NCBI RefSeq assembly: GCF_007859935.1
Contig: NZ_SJPO01000009.1
Span: 186,001-250,000, forward strand
DNA length: 64,000 nt
Direction: 5' to 3'
DNA from: Posidoniimonas polymericola
GTDB taxonomy: Bacteria; Planctomycetota; Planctomycetia; Pirellulales; Lacipirellulaceae
Shown one piece after another: positions 56,511 to 64,000 of the stretch. Within the stretch, counting starts at the first letter, position 1. Every line of letters begins with the position of its first letter. Both the position numbers and the translations under genes were made by a program. The notes under the pieces were generated by a model. The model saw only the letters and a program-made list of their open reading frames with translations. It was not told the origin of the DNA and made no database searches.

Positions 56511-57107
56511 ATGACGGACGACTCCACGGCATCGCTTGAACCATTCCTTGCCCCCGACGATCACATCGACTGGAAGACGCCTAGCGTCTTGAAGCGCGCC
56601 GAGGAGCTTAGCCGCGGCCGCAAGGATGCCACTGAAGTTGCCGCCGCCTGCTTCCGCTTCGTCCGTGACGAGGTCCAGCACAGCGGCGACCACGCGCGGG
56701 ACGAAGGCACCTGCCGGGCGTCCGACGTCCTGCGGCACGCCACGGGCTGGTGCTACGCCAAGAGCCACCTGCTGGCGGCGTTGCTGCGGGCCAACGGCGT
56801 CCCCTGCGGGCTCGGCTACCAGCGGCTGTCGGTCCACGACGACGGCGCCCCATACTGCCTGCACGGGCTCAACGCCATCTACCTCGACGGCGTGGGTTGG
56901 TATAGGGTGGATGCGCGGGGGAACAAACCCGGCGTCGAGGCCGAGTTCTGCCCCCCTGTCGAACAACTAGCCTATGCCGCGTCAGCAGCAGGCGAACAAG
57001 ACCTGGCCGGCGTTCACGCGACGCCCCACCCGGCTGTCTTGCGGCTGCTCTCTACCTGTAACAGCTGCCAAGAGGTTCTCGACAACCTGCCAGACGTTCA
57101 CCATTAG
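56511..57107 (+). CDS. Transglutaminase-like superfamily protein
   Basis: This 198-aa protein has all three catalytic positions visible: Cys81 in TGWCYAKSHLLAALLRANGV, His118 in YCLHGLNAIYLDG, and Asp134 in GWYRVDARGNK. Such proteins are often cysteine peptidases acting on peptides rather than cross-linking enzymes. There is no signal peptide, so it is cytoplasmic. It starts 190 bases after vapC and lies 44 bases before obgE. Confidence 0.85.
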   Translation: MTDDSTASLEPFLAPDDHIDWKTPSVLKRAEELSRGRKDATEVAAACFRFVRDEVQHSGDHARDEGTCRASDVLRHATGWCYAKSHLLAALLRANGVPCGLGYQRLSVHDDGAPYCLHGLNAIYLDGVGWYRVDARGNKPGVEAEFCPPVEQLAYAASAAGEQDLAGVHATPHPAVLRLLSTCNSCQEVLDNLPDVHH

Positions 57108-57151
57108 CTCTCCCGCTCTGCTCGTTCTCCCTTTCCTTGTAGTCACCTCAT

Positions 57152-58147
57152 ATGTTTGTCGACCGCGTCCAAATCGAAGTCCAAGCCGGCCGCGGCGGGG
57201 ATGGCTGCATGAGCTTCCGCCGGGAGAAGTACATCCCCCGCGGCGGGCCCGACGGCGGCGACGGCGGCAACGGCGGCAGCATCATCATCCGTGCCGAGGA
57301 CGGCATCGACAGCCTCAGCGCGCTGGTGCACAAGAAGCACTGGAAGGCCCGCTCCGGCGTGCACGGCTCCGGCAGCAACCGCCACGGGGCCAACGCCGAC
57401 GACCTCGAGATCCTGGTGCCCCCCGGCACGGTCGTCCGCGACGACAAGCACGACCTGCTGCTCAAGGACCTAGCCGAGCCGGGCGACTCGGTGGTCGCCG
57501 CCCACGGCGGCAAGGGGGGCAAGGGCAACAGCCGCTTCAAGAGCTCCACCAACCAGGCGCCGCGTGAGTTCACCCGCGGCGAGGAGGGCGAGCAACGGCT
57601 GCTGGTGTTCGAGCTGAAGGTGATCGCCGACATCGGCCTGCTGGGCAAGCCGAACGCCGGCAAGAGCACGCTGCTCTCCCGCGTCAGCCGCGCCCGGCCC
57701 GAAATCGCCGACTACCCGTTCACGACCAAGAAGCCGAATCTGGGGATCGTGCAGGTCGACATGGACCGCTCGTTCGTGATGGCCGACATCCCCGGCCTGA
57801 TCGAGGGCGCCGCGTCCGGCGCCGGCCTGGGCCACGAGTTCCTGCGCCACGTCGAGCGGACCCGCGTGCTGATCCACCTGGTCGAGCCGTCGCCGATGGA
57901 CGGCACCGACCCGATCGAAAACTACCGCGCCATCCGCCAGGAGGTCGAGCAGCACGCCTCGGACCTCGCCGCGCGGCCCGAGATTATCGCCGTCAGCAAG
58001 GCCGAACTCCCCGACGCCCCCGCCGTCCGCGACCTCTTGGCCGAAGAGACCGGCAAGGAGGCGATCCTGTTCTCCTCGGTCACCGGCCAGAACCTCGACA
58101 AGCTCCTGGCCCGCGCGTTCGCCGTGCTGGCGGAAGAGCGTGAGTAA
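57152..58147 (+). CDS. obgE: GTPase ObgE/CgtA
   Basis: This 331-aa ribosome-associated GTPase is involved in 50S maturation and stress control. The glycine-rich Obg domain (1-158) contains AGRGGDGCMSFRREKYIPRGG and GGDGGNGGS. The G domain has GKPNAGKST (P-loop), YPFTT (switch I), DIPGLIEGA (switch II) and AVSKAEL at G4, where SKAE replaces NKxD-like. There is no OCT domain, as in many bacteria. The start is ATG 57152. A second gene starts inside its last codons (58140). Confidence 0.95.
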   Translation: MFVDRVQIEVQAGRGGDGCMSFRREKYIPRGGPDGGDGGNGGSIIIRAEDGIDSLSALVHKKHWKARSGVHGSGSNRHGANADDLEILVPPGTVVRDDKHDLLLKDLAEPGDSVVAAHGGKGGKGNSRFKSSTNQAPREFTRGEEGEQRLLVFELKVIADIGLLGKPNAGKSTLLSRVSRARPEIADYPFTTKKPNLGIVQVDMDRSFVMADIPGLIEGAASGAGLGHEFLRHVERTRVLIHLVEPSPMDGTDPIENYRAIRQEVEQHASDLAARPEIIAVSKAELPDAPAVRDLLAEETGKEAILFSSVTGQNLDKLLARAFAVLAEERE

Positions 58148-58822
58148 TGGCAAGTTCGACCCACACGCGGGTTCCGGGGCCAGCGATTGGAACTCGCCGA
58201 ACCTGCGCGGGACGACGAAGTCGGTGCAGCTTAGAGATCAGCTTATCGAGACTCTCGAGTATCATATGGCGAGATGCCGGCGCTACGTCGGGCGCCGGAT
58301 TTGGGGCACCAACGGCAACGAGGATCTTCAGCTCGAAAAGTTGGATTGGAGGCTCATATCTCGAACGCTCCGAAAAAAGAAATCGCTACCACACTCGCTC
58401 GGTTTGCAGATACGCTCGGCTGGCCTGACCTTCGGGTTTTCCAACATAAAATCGATGACAGAGCCGTTTCACCGCAGCCGTTTATCACGACCTGGTACGA
58501 AAGCGGAACTAGCGAGGGAGGACGCAATGACTTCTTCCTGCAGATAAACGAGGTATCCGCTGGACTAGCCATGACATATACGGGGGCCGTTTATGCAATC
58601 CGATACCGGATATGCACAGGCTGGCATCCGTTCACGCTTCCTTCAGCGGACAATCAGGTAGCAGCTGACGCAGAGCGAATCGACTGTTGGCTGCACCGGC
58701 GTTGGTTTGACAGCCCGGCGATGCGTAGGCAGTTTCGAGCTGACCACCCGGAGTGTGCGGGCTACTCGTGGTCAAGAATCCGAAGTGATGGACCTCCGTA
58801 TTTGCAGTCAGGTGATGCATAG
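58140..58822 (+). pseudogene. Unknown gene in two overlapping frames joined at A AAA AAG (frameshift or programmed -1 frameshift)
   Basis: The first frame starts at GTG 58140, overlapping the obgE end by 8 bases, and reads MSNGKFDPHAG to RTLRKKK. The second frame continues sensibly from KKEIATTLARFAD to YLQSGDA at 58822. The join is the heptamer A AAA AAG (58373-58379) in the correct zero frame for a -1 slip. A continuous product would be about 227 aa. I do not recognise the protein; it has many aromatic residues (TTWYESGTSEGGRNDFFLQINEV, WHPFTLPSADNQ). GC is lower than in neighbours, suggesting acquisition. It could be real frameshifting, a broken gene or a homopolymer error. Confidence 0.55.
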
Positions 58823-58978
58823 CAGTATCTGGCAATTCATGCCCGCAACTATTTCCGAGGCTAGAGTCTGAGTGTTTCCGATCTGTAACTGCGTCAAACT
58901 CCTGAGCTACGATCTTGACGCCGTATGTAGTAGCAGCAGCGCCGTGCACCTTCGTTGACGCCTGCCACCCCGAATGGG

Positions 58979-60109
58979 CTACGGCCCCGGGTAAACCACC
59001 GGCCGGTCGGCGACCTTCACCCGGATCAGCCACTGCATATTGCTGAAGCGGCCCGACCACTCGGCCGGCCGGATGGCGTCCCCCTCGCGGCTGTCGGACG
59101 AGGCGACCGTTTGCTCGGGGTCGTCGCGGTAGCCGAGGTAAAGGCCCTTGTTGTTCTTCCCGTGGGCGTCGACGCTCACGTAGAACCTGCCCTGCACCTT
59201 GGTGGGGAGCGTCGGGATCGAGATCCAGTCCTTCCGCTGCGTCGCGACGCTGTAGGGGAAGGTGGTCCGGCTGAGGATGTTGCGGTCCTGGTCAAGGACG
59301 TAGACGTCGCCGCTGACGGCTTCGCTGTCGTGCTCACGGCCGAACTGCGAGGCGTAGATCTGCACCTGCCAGACGTACGCCTCGACGTTCTTGGGGGTCT
59401 CGTAACCGACCGTGTAGCAGGCGCCCTGGATGTTCATGTGGTCGTCGGTGGGGCCGTCGTCGTGCTTGAGCGTGAGGCTGCGGGCGTCGCCGAGCAGCTC
59501 GCGCTCGATTGACTGCTCGCGGTCGGCCTGCTGCTCAGTGCGCTGCTCGTTTGTCATCAGACGGCGGGCGGCGCCGGCGGTGTCGTCGGTCAGGTAGGCG
59601 CGGATCATCCACTCGCCGTCCAGCTTGTCGCCCGCGGCCGAGGGGTCGGAAGCCGTGCGGACAAACGAGTTCGCAGACGAGCCCTCGTCGATCCCGACGT
59701 AGACCCCCTTGGTTCGGGTCGGGTTGAAGAACACCGCGACATGGAACGCGCCGCTTACGGCGACCGGATCGAAGTTGATGCGGACCCACTTCTCGGGCCC
59801 ACGCTCGAAGAGCGAGTAGGGCTGCTTGATCTCGATCTGCTGCGAGTGGTCCTCATTCGTGACCAGGACGAGGAAGTCCTCATTGGGGGCCTGGCCGGCG
59901 CCGTACCGCGAGCCGTGGAGGCGGATCCCGGTGAGCCGCCACTCGCCCTCGGGGCACTCGAACCGCACGGAGTGCATGCCGCCGGTCATGCTCCGCTTAC
60001 CCTCCTGGCTGCCGTCGTCGTGCTTGAGGAGTTCGGTCTTGGCGGCGGCGGTGGTCGCAAAGACCGCCAAGGCGATAGTCACCATGCAGGTGCAGAGAGC
60101 GCGGGACAT
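58979..60109 (-). CDS. Secreted protein with a duplicated domain, function unknown
   Basis: This 376-aa protein has a signal peptide (1-22, ending TTAAA). It is made of two related halves. The first (about 25-175) has LLKHDDGSQEG, GEWRLTGIRLHGSRYGAG and WVRINFDPVAVSGAFHV. The second (about 212-370) has LTLKHDDGPTDDH, VWQVQIYASQFGRE, WISIPTLPTKVQGRFYV and WLIRVKVADR. Each ends near a W-IR motif. It is the last gene of the three-gene PadR operon, 24 bases after the membrane protein gene. I know no function for the family. Confidence 0.72.
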   Translation of the reverse strand: MSRALCTCMVTIALAVFATTAAAKTELLKHDDGSQEGKRSMTGGMHSVRFECPEGEWRLTGIRLHGSRYGAGQAPNEDFLVLVTNEDHSQQIEIKQPYSLFERGPEKWVRINFDPVAVSGAFHVAVFFNPTRTKGVYVGIDEGSSANSFVRTASDPSAAGDKLDGEWMIRAYLTDDTAGAARRLMTNEQRTEQQADREQSIERELLGDARSLTLKHDDGPTDDHMNIQGACYTVGYETPKNVEAYVWQVQIYASQFGREHDSEAVSGDVYVLDQDRNILSRTTFPYSVATQRKDWISIPTLPTKVQGRFYVSVDAHGKNNKGLYLGYRDDPEQTVASSDSREGDAIRPAEWSGRFSNMQWLIRVKVADRPVVYPGP

Positions 60110-60133
60110 GCGAGAAACCGTTCGAGTAAACGG

Positions 60134-60667
60134 CTAGGGGATCTCCGCGGCAAACTCGGTAGCAGGCAAGTCGAGGCGGCTCCAGTCGCTCCACGGCTGC
60201 GCGAGCGCCTGGGCCGGAGCCCAGCCCGCAGGCAGCGGCGTGTCGCCGGACGAGCCCCCCGCCGTCGACGACGCCCCCGCGGCCTGGAGCTGTTCGATCT
60301 GGGCGGTCAGGGCCTCGATCTGGGCGGCGCTGCTCGCGCGGAACTGCACGGCGGCTACGGCCTGGTAGACGACCACGCCGAGCAGCAGCGACAAGAGCGC
60401 GGCCTGGCCCAGTAGCAGCCAGCGGCGCGGCCCGAGGTCGACGCTGAGGCACGCACGGCGGCAGTCCTCAAAATCGCCAAAGCGGAGGCGCGCCTCACGC
60501 GCCGCGTCGTCCGCCGACATGCCGCGGCGCACGTTCTCCTCGGCCCGCATCTCCAGGTGGAACTTCAGCTCGTCGCGGATGTCGGCGTCGATGTCGGCGC
60601 GCGACCGGGCAGCGAGTGACTGGGAAGCGAGAGGAAACAGCCGGCCGATGGTTTGCTGAAGGAGCAT
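60134..60667 (-). CDS. Permease-prefix-domain protein with one membrane helix
   Basis: This 177-aa protein's N-terminal region (RADIDADIRDELKFHLEM and GMSADDAAREARLRFGDFE) is the permease prefix domain otherwise found at the front of MacB/FtsX-type permeases. Here it is followed by a single helix (about 83-105), a coiled-coil-like stretch (RASSAAQIEALTAQIEQLQA) and a Pro/Ser tail, but no permease. It starts 4 bases after the padR stop. A membrane-bound partner or sensor role is inferred. Confidence 0.78.
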   Translation of the reverse strand: MLLQQTIGRLFPLASQSLAARSRADIDADIRDELKFHLEMRAEENVRRGMSADDAAREARLRFGDFEDCRRACLSVDLGPRRWLLLGQAALLSLLLGVVVYQAVAAVQFRASSAAQIEALTAQIEQLQAAGASSTAGGSSGDTPLPAGWAPAQALAQPWSDWSRLDLPATEFAAEIP

Positions 60668-60671
60668 CGTA

Positions 60672-61028
60672 CTAGGCCTGCACGGCGGGCGGGTTCAGGA
60701 TCAGACCAATCGCTGCGGAGAAGCTGCTCCACCGCTCGGTGTCGGCCTTGAGCTGCTTGCGGCCCGCACCAGTGAGCTTGTAGTACTTGGCACGGCGGTT
60801 GGACTCGGAGAGCCCCCACTCGTGCTCGATCAGGCCGCGGCGGGCCATGCGGTGCAGGGCCGGGTAGAGCGAGCCCTCCTCGACCACCAGCGCGTCCTGG
60901 CTGGACTGCTGGATGCTGCGGGCGATGGCGTAGCCGTGCATCTGGCCCGCCGTGAGGGTCTTGAGGATGAGCATATCGAGCGTGCCCTGCAGAAGGTCGG
61001 CCCGGCGTTTTGTGTCTGGCTTCGCCAT
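60672..61028 (-). CDS. PadR family transcriptional regulator
   Basis: This 118-aa winged-helix repressor has [14 protein letters not shown] and [12 protein letters not shown] at the N-terminus, [23 protein letters not shown] as recognition helix and wing, and [12 protein letters not shown]. It heads an operon with a permease-prefix membrane protein and a secreted protein. ATG 61028 is preferred; GTG 61049 is a poorer choice. Its promoter overlaps a palindrome at 61062-61092, which fits autorepression. Confidence 0.9.
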   Translation of the reverse strand: MAKPDTKRRADLLQGTLDMLILKTLTAGQMHGYAIARSIQQSSQDALVVEEGSLYPALHRMARRGLIEHEWGLSESNRRAKYYKLTGAGRKQLKADTERWSSFSAAIGLILNPPAVQA

Positions 61029-61061
61029 AATCGGCAGCTCCGTCGGCACTCCCCTGGTTGT

Positions 61062-61092
61062 TCTAGGGGAATGGTACAGAGGCTTCCCTAGA
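61062..61092. promoter_or_regulatory. Candidate PadR operator
   Basis: TCTAGGGGAA (61062-61071) and TTCCCTAGA (61084-61092) are inverted half-sites separated by 12 bases. They overlap the -10 box and spacer of the padR promoter. Confidence 0.55.
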
Positions 61093-61099
61093 ATGTCAA
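61071..61099 (-). promoter_or_regulatory. Predicted sigma-70 promoter of the padR operon
   Basis: Read on the minus strand: TTGACA (61099-61094), a 17-base spacer, and TACCAT (61076-61071). The -35 box is perfect. It lies about 43 bases before the padR start. Confidence 0.7.
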
Positions 61100-61228
61100 G
61101 GGGAACGCCGGGAAGCGGCGCTGGCGGAAGGGCGGGAGTAGCGCGACCGTTGTCGTTGGCCGAAGGCCATACGCACCGTAGTAGGCCACAATGAGGTAGG
61201 CCGTTGGCCGACTTAACTCGACCGAAAG

Positions 61229-62491
61229 CTACTCAACCACCAGCACGGTCGCCACGGCCTGGCCCATCAGGTTGTAGTTGAGCTTCAGCACAGCGGGCTT
61301 GTCGAAGGGCGTCTGCTCGGCCGCGACGTTCACCGGGCAATTGGGGTCGGGCGTTTCGTAGTTGAGGGTCGGCGGGATGGCGCCGTGCTCGATGGCGGAG
61401 AGCGTGACCGCCATCTCGACCGAGCCGCCCGAGGCGCCGGTGTTGCCGAAGAACGACTTGGGCGCCGTGACCGGCGCGTCGCCGATCGTCGCGCGGAGGG
61501 CGGCGGCCTCGACCTCGTCCTGCTCGACCGAGCCGCACGCGTGGGCGCTGACAAACGCCAACTCGTCGGGCGTGACGCCGGCCTGCTCGAGGGCGGCGTT
61601 CACGGCGTTCACGATCGCGCGGCCTTGCTTGACGCTCTTCGGCGGCCGGCCCTCGTTGCGGACCGCGACCGAGGCGACCCGGGCGATGATGTTGGCCCCG
61701 CGGCGCTGCGCGTGGCGCTGGTTCTCGAGCACGATCACGCCGGCGCCCTCGCCGCAGACCGCGCCGGTGCGTGCACGGTCAAACGGGCGGCAGGCCTCGG
61801 CCGGGTCGACGCCTGCCTTCCAGGCCGCGGCGCCCTCGCGCCACAGCGGGTCGAGCTGGTTCAGGCGGCTGCTGCTGGCGCCGACAAACATGACGTCCGT
61901 CGCGCCGCGCTGGATCATGCTGGCGGCCTCGGACAGCGCCATCAGGCTCGAGGCGTCGCCGTGGGCGATGGTGTTGGTAGGGCCGCGGGCGTCGCGGCGG
62001 ATGCCGGTGTGGCAGGCCGACATGTTCGGCAGGTACTTGAGCATCCACAGCGGGAACAGCTCGCGCATGCCGACCGGGCCCCAGCTTTCGTAGTCGAACC
62101 GGCCGTCTTCGCTCAGGCAGGCCTGGTAGCTGGCTTCCAGCTCTTCGGGGGGGCAGTACATCAGACCGGCGCCGAACACCACGCCCATCCGCTCGGGGTC
62201 GACCGTAGCGTCCTCAAGGGCGGCGTGGTCCCACGCCTGCTCGCCGGCGGCGAATGCTAGCTGGATCTCCCGCGCCATGACCTTGAGGCTCTTGCGCGGC
62301 TTGACCCACTCCTTGGGATCAAAATCCTCGTCCCGGATGATGCCGCCAAACGGGATCGGCCAGTCGGTGCCGGCCATCCGCTCGTAGACGCGCACCCCAC
62401 TGCGGCGCTGCTCGATCGACGACCAGACCTGCTCGCGGCCAACGCCCAGCGGGCAGGCAATGCCGTATCCGGTGATGACTACGTTTTCCAA
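61229..62491 (-). CDS. Beta-ketoacyl synthase (KAS I/II-like) with Asn in place of the second His
   Basis: This 420-aa thiolase-fold enzyme resembles FabF. The nucleophile is Cys160 (NMSACHTG) and the first His is His317 (SAHACGS). The position of the second His is Asn350 ([12 protein letters not shown] rather than KS-GH-GAAG), giving a Cys-His-Asn set like KAS III. The [12 protein letters not shown] and [13 protein letters not shown] regions are normal. It should condense acyl and malonyl units, in ordinary or specialised lipid synthesis. The start is TTG 62491 with a weak AGG SD. It is divergent from a fatty acid desaturase, which suggests lipid modification. Confidence 0.8.
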   Translation of the reverse strand: MENVVITGYGIACPLGVGREQVWSSIEQRRSGVRVYERMAGTDWPIPFGGIIRDEDFDPKEWVKPRKSLKVMAREIQLAFAAGEQAWDHAALEDATVDPERMGVVFGAGLMYCPPEELEASYQACLSEDGRFDYESWGPVGMRELFPLWMLKYLPNMSACHTGIRRDARGPTNTIAHGDASSLMALSEAASMIQRGATDVMFVGASSSRLNQLDPLWREGAAAWKAGVDPAEACRPFDRARTGAVCGEGAGVIVLENQRHAQRRGANIIARVASVAVRNEGRPPKSVKQGRAIVNAVNAALEQAGVTPDELAFVSAHACGSVEQDEVEAAALRATIGDAPVTAPKSFFGNTGASGGSVEMAVTLSAIEHGAIPPTLNYETPDPNCPVNVAAEQTPFDKPAVLKLNYNLMGQAVATVLVVE

Positions 62492-62881
62492 AGCAAACGC
62501 CTAACGAGGTTCGAGGCGGTAACGAGGGGGTGTCCCGCAAAATCGGAATCGGTCGGTCGCGGCGGCGGCGGCATAACTCAGATCGGCTGCAATCAGCAGC
62601 GTCGCGGCGCCGACCAATCGTTACAGGGCTGCTAAGCCAATTACGCAGTTTAGCCAGCCCGCCCGGCCCGCTCCACCCGCCGGCCGGGACGCACGACCGG
62701 ATTGCTATCGGTCGCTACGGTCACCCCACCCAAGCCCGATCGCCGCGGCCCGCCCTGACAGCGGGCGGAGCCGGCGACCCTGCGGCCTGGCGCGGTTGCA
62801 CCGCCGCCGCCAGGTAGCCCCGCATTGGATCCAGCCTCCCCAATTGCACCGGCCCAAGGGCCGTGCGAACGAGTCGCCGCC
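62492..62881. other. Divergent promoter region between ketosynthase and desaturase
   Basis: About 390 bp without a gene. No clear promoter, operator or repeat was recognised. Confidence 0.4.
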
Positions 62882-64000
62882 ATGCTGCTCCCGCAAAACA
62901 CCGACGCCAATTCTGCCTGGGCCGACCAGCCCCTGGTGCTGGCCCCGCAGGACCCTGAACGGGCGCCGAAGCGGCCGGCCGCGGGGCAGCCGTCGCCGCC
63001 GGTCGCGGCCGCACGGCCGGAGTTCTCGCTCGCCCAAGCCCGGACGATTGTCGGCCAGCGGTTCAAACCGGACCCGATCGTGTACTGGGCCGACCTGCTG
63101 GTCAGCTGGACGACGGCGATGCTGGCGTACCAGCTGGTCTGCAGCCCCACGATCGGCTGGGGGTCGGCGGCGGTGACGCTTGGCTGGCCGGCGCGGATCG
63201 CCTGCTTCTTTCTTTCGAGCGCGCTGATCTACCGCTGCGGGCTGTTCATCCACGAGCTGACGCACATCCCGGAGCACGAGTTCCGCGTGTTCCGCAAGAC
63301 GTGGAACATGCTGTGCGGCGTGCCGTTTCTGATCCCCTCGTTCGTGTACCTGACGCACGTCGACCACCACCGGCGGCGGCACTACGGCACGCACCAGGAC
63401 GGCGAGTACCTGCCGCTGTCGCACCGCTCGCCGTGGTGCATCGTCGGCTATATGGCGCAGAGCCTGATCATCCCGGTGCTGGCGGTGGTCCGGTTCGGCG
63501 TGCTGACCCCGCTGACCTGGTTCAATGGGCCGCTGCGTCGGTGGGTGATGACGCACGCCTCGAGCATGGTGATCGACCCCACCTACCTGCGTCCCTACCC
63601 CACGGCCAAGGCGCTGCGGCTGATCCGTCGGCAGGAGGTGCTGACCTTCCTGTACATCGCGGCGGCCGCCGTGCTGCTGTACCGCGGCGCGTTCCACAAC
63701 GGGCTCGTGAGCCCCTGGGTGCTGCTGCAGGCGTACCTGACCGGCGTGCTGGTGGTGACCGTCAACGCGGCCCGGACGCTCGGCTCGCACCGCTGGCACA
63801 ACGACGAGCACAACCAGATGACCTTCGTCGAGCAGATGCTCGACAGCGTCAACTACGACAGCCCGCGGTCGCTTGCGTGGCTGTGGGCGCCGGTTGGCTC
63901 GCGCTACCACGCGTTGCACCACATCTTCCCGTCGATGCCGTACCACGCGATGGGCTCCGCGCACCGCCGGCTGATGGCCGAGCTGCCGGCCGACTCGCCC
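62882..64000 (+). CDS. Fatty acid desaturase (3' truncated by window)
   Basis: There are 373 codons with no stop before the window end. It is a membrane di-iron desaturase with its histidine boxes: HELTH (in LFIHELTHIPEHEF), HVDHH (in YLTHVDHHRRRHYGTH), and a C-terminal HALHHIFP box. About four membrane segments are visible. The N-terminal 60 residues are Pro/Ala-rich and probably disordered. It introduces a double bond in an acyl chain or acts on a related lipid. The start ATG 62882 lacks an SD. It is divergent from the ketosynthase gene. Confidence 0.88.
   Translation, partial: MLLPQNTDANSAWADQPLVLAPQDPERAPKRPAAGQPSPPVAAARPEFSLAQARTIVGQRFKPDPIVYWADLLVSWTTAMLAYQLVCSPTIGWGSAAVTLGWPARIACFFLSSALIYRCGLFIHELTHIPEHEFRVFRKTWNMLCGVPFLIPSFVYLTHVDHHRRRHYGTHQDGEYLPLSHRSPWCIVGYMAQSLIIPVLAVVRFGVLTPLTWFNGPLRRWVMTHASSMVIDPTYLRPYPTAKALRLIRRQEVLTFLYIAAAAVLLYRGAFHNGLVSPWVLLQAYLTGVLVVTVNAARTLGSHRWHNDEHNQMTFVEQMLDSVNYDSPRSLAWLWAPVGSRYHALHHIFPSMPYHAMGSAHRRLMAELPADSP

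Noticed and set aside
58632-59060. 142-codon minus-strand open frame after the split gene
   Set aside because: It overlaps the well-supported plus-strand frame and shows no start context or family features.

Overview
The window is about 64 kb of GC-rich bacterial chromosome that reads as a planctomycete, most likely order Pirellulales. The evidence is the combination of many PEP-CTERM proteins with dockerin-like DYTLWRD repeats, prepilin-headed DUF1559 proteins, planctomycete-type secreted proteins of unknown function, frequent GTG/TTG starts and weak Shine-Dalgarno (SD) sites. There is no rRNA, recognisable tRNA, CRISPR array or prophage.

Layout. 1-24.3 kb is a surface/exopolysaccharide region. 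It holds seven PEP-CTERM or PEP-CTERM-like proteins (one only as a tail), a YdcF protein, a ceramidase-fold membrane enzyme, a small accessory patch with a SUKH protein, phosphoglucosamine mutase, a minus-strand cluster (Cys-rich protein, DUF1559 pseudopilin, two paralogous PEP-CTERM proteins), a PQQ-type beta-propeller, a class V aminotransferase, 6-phosphofructokinase and UDP-glucose dehydrogenase. 24.6-27.6 kb carries two cytoplasmic PAS-PAS chemoreceptors sharing a 335-bp identical block. 27.7-34.9 kb has an acyltransferase-like membrane protein overlapping an SDF symporter, a GAF/pseudo-phosphatase, smpB, a DUF1559 protein and panB. 34.9-35.6 kb is a RAYT transposase between two REPIN-like hairpin pairs, just before gyrA. 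38.5-47.9 kb contains a GNAT, a PilZ/HD-GYP pair, an AraC regulator, an SDR, an ABC ATPase, a GH97 glycosidase and DUF3124. 48-55 kb has an exported catalase-peroxidase, a large CHAT protein without its catalytic dyad, and a secreted planctomycete protein. 55.3-58.8 kb is rpmA, vapBC, a transglutaminase-like protein, obgE and a gene whose two frames meet at an A AAA AAG heptamer. 59-61.1 kb is a PadR operon with a visible promoter/operator. 61.2-64 kb is a ketosynthase divergent from a fatty acid desaturase that runs off the end.

The most unusual signals are: the RAYT/REPIN locus plus two further, unrelated REP-like families; the possible -1 frameshift; probable non-AUG starts for smpB (ACG) and vapB (ATC); the PadR autoregulated operon; and active-site losses or changes in several enzyme folds (CHAT, PP2C, ketosynthase). 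All functions are inferred by reading the sequence; no database search was run.
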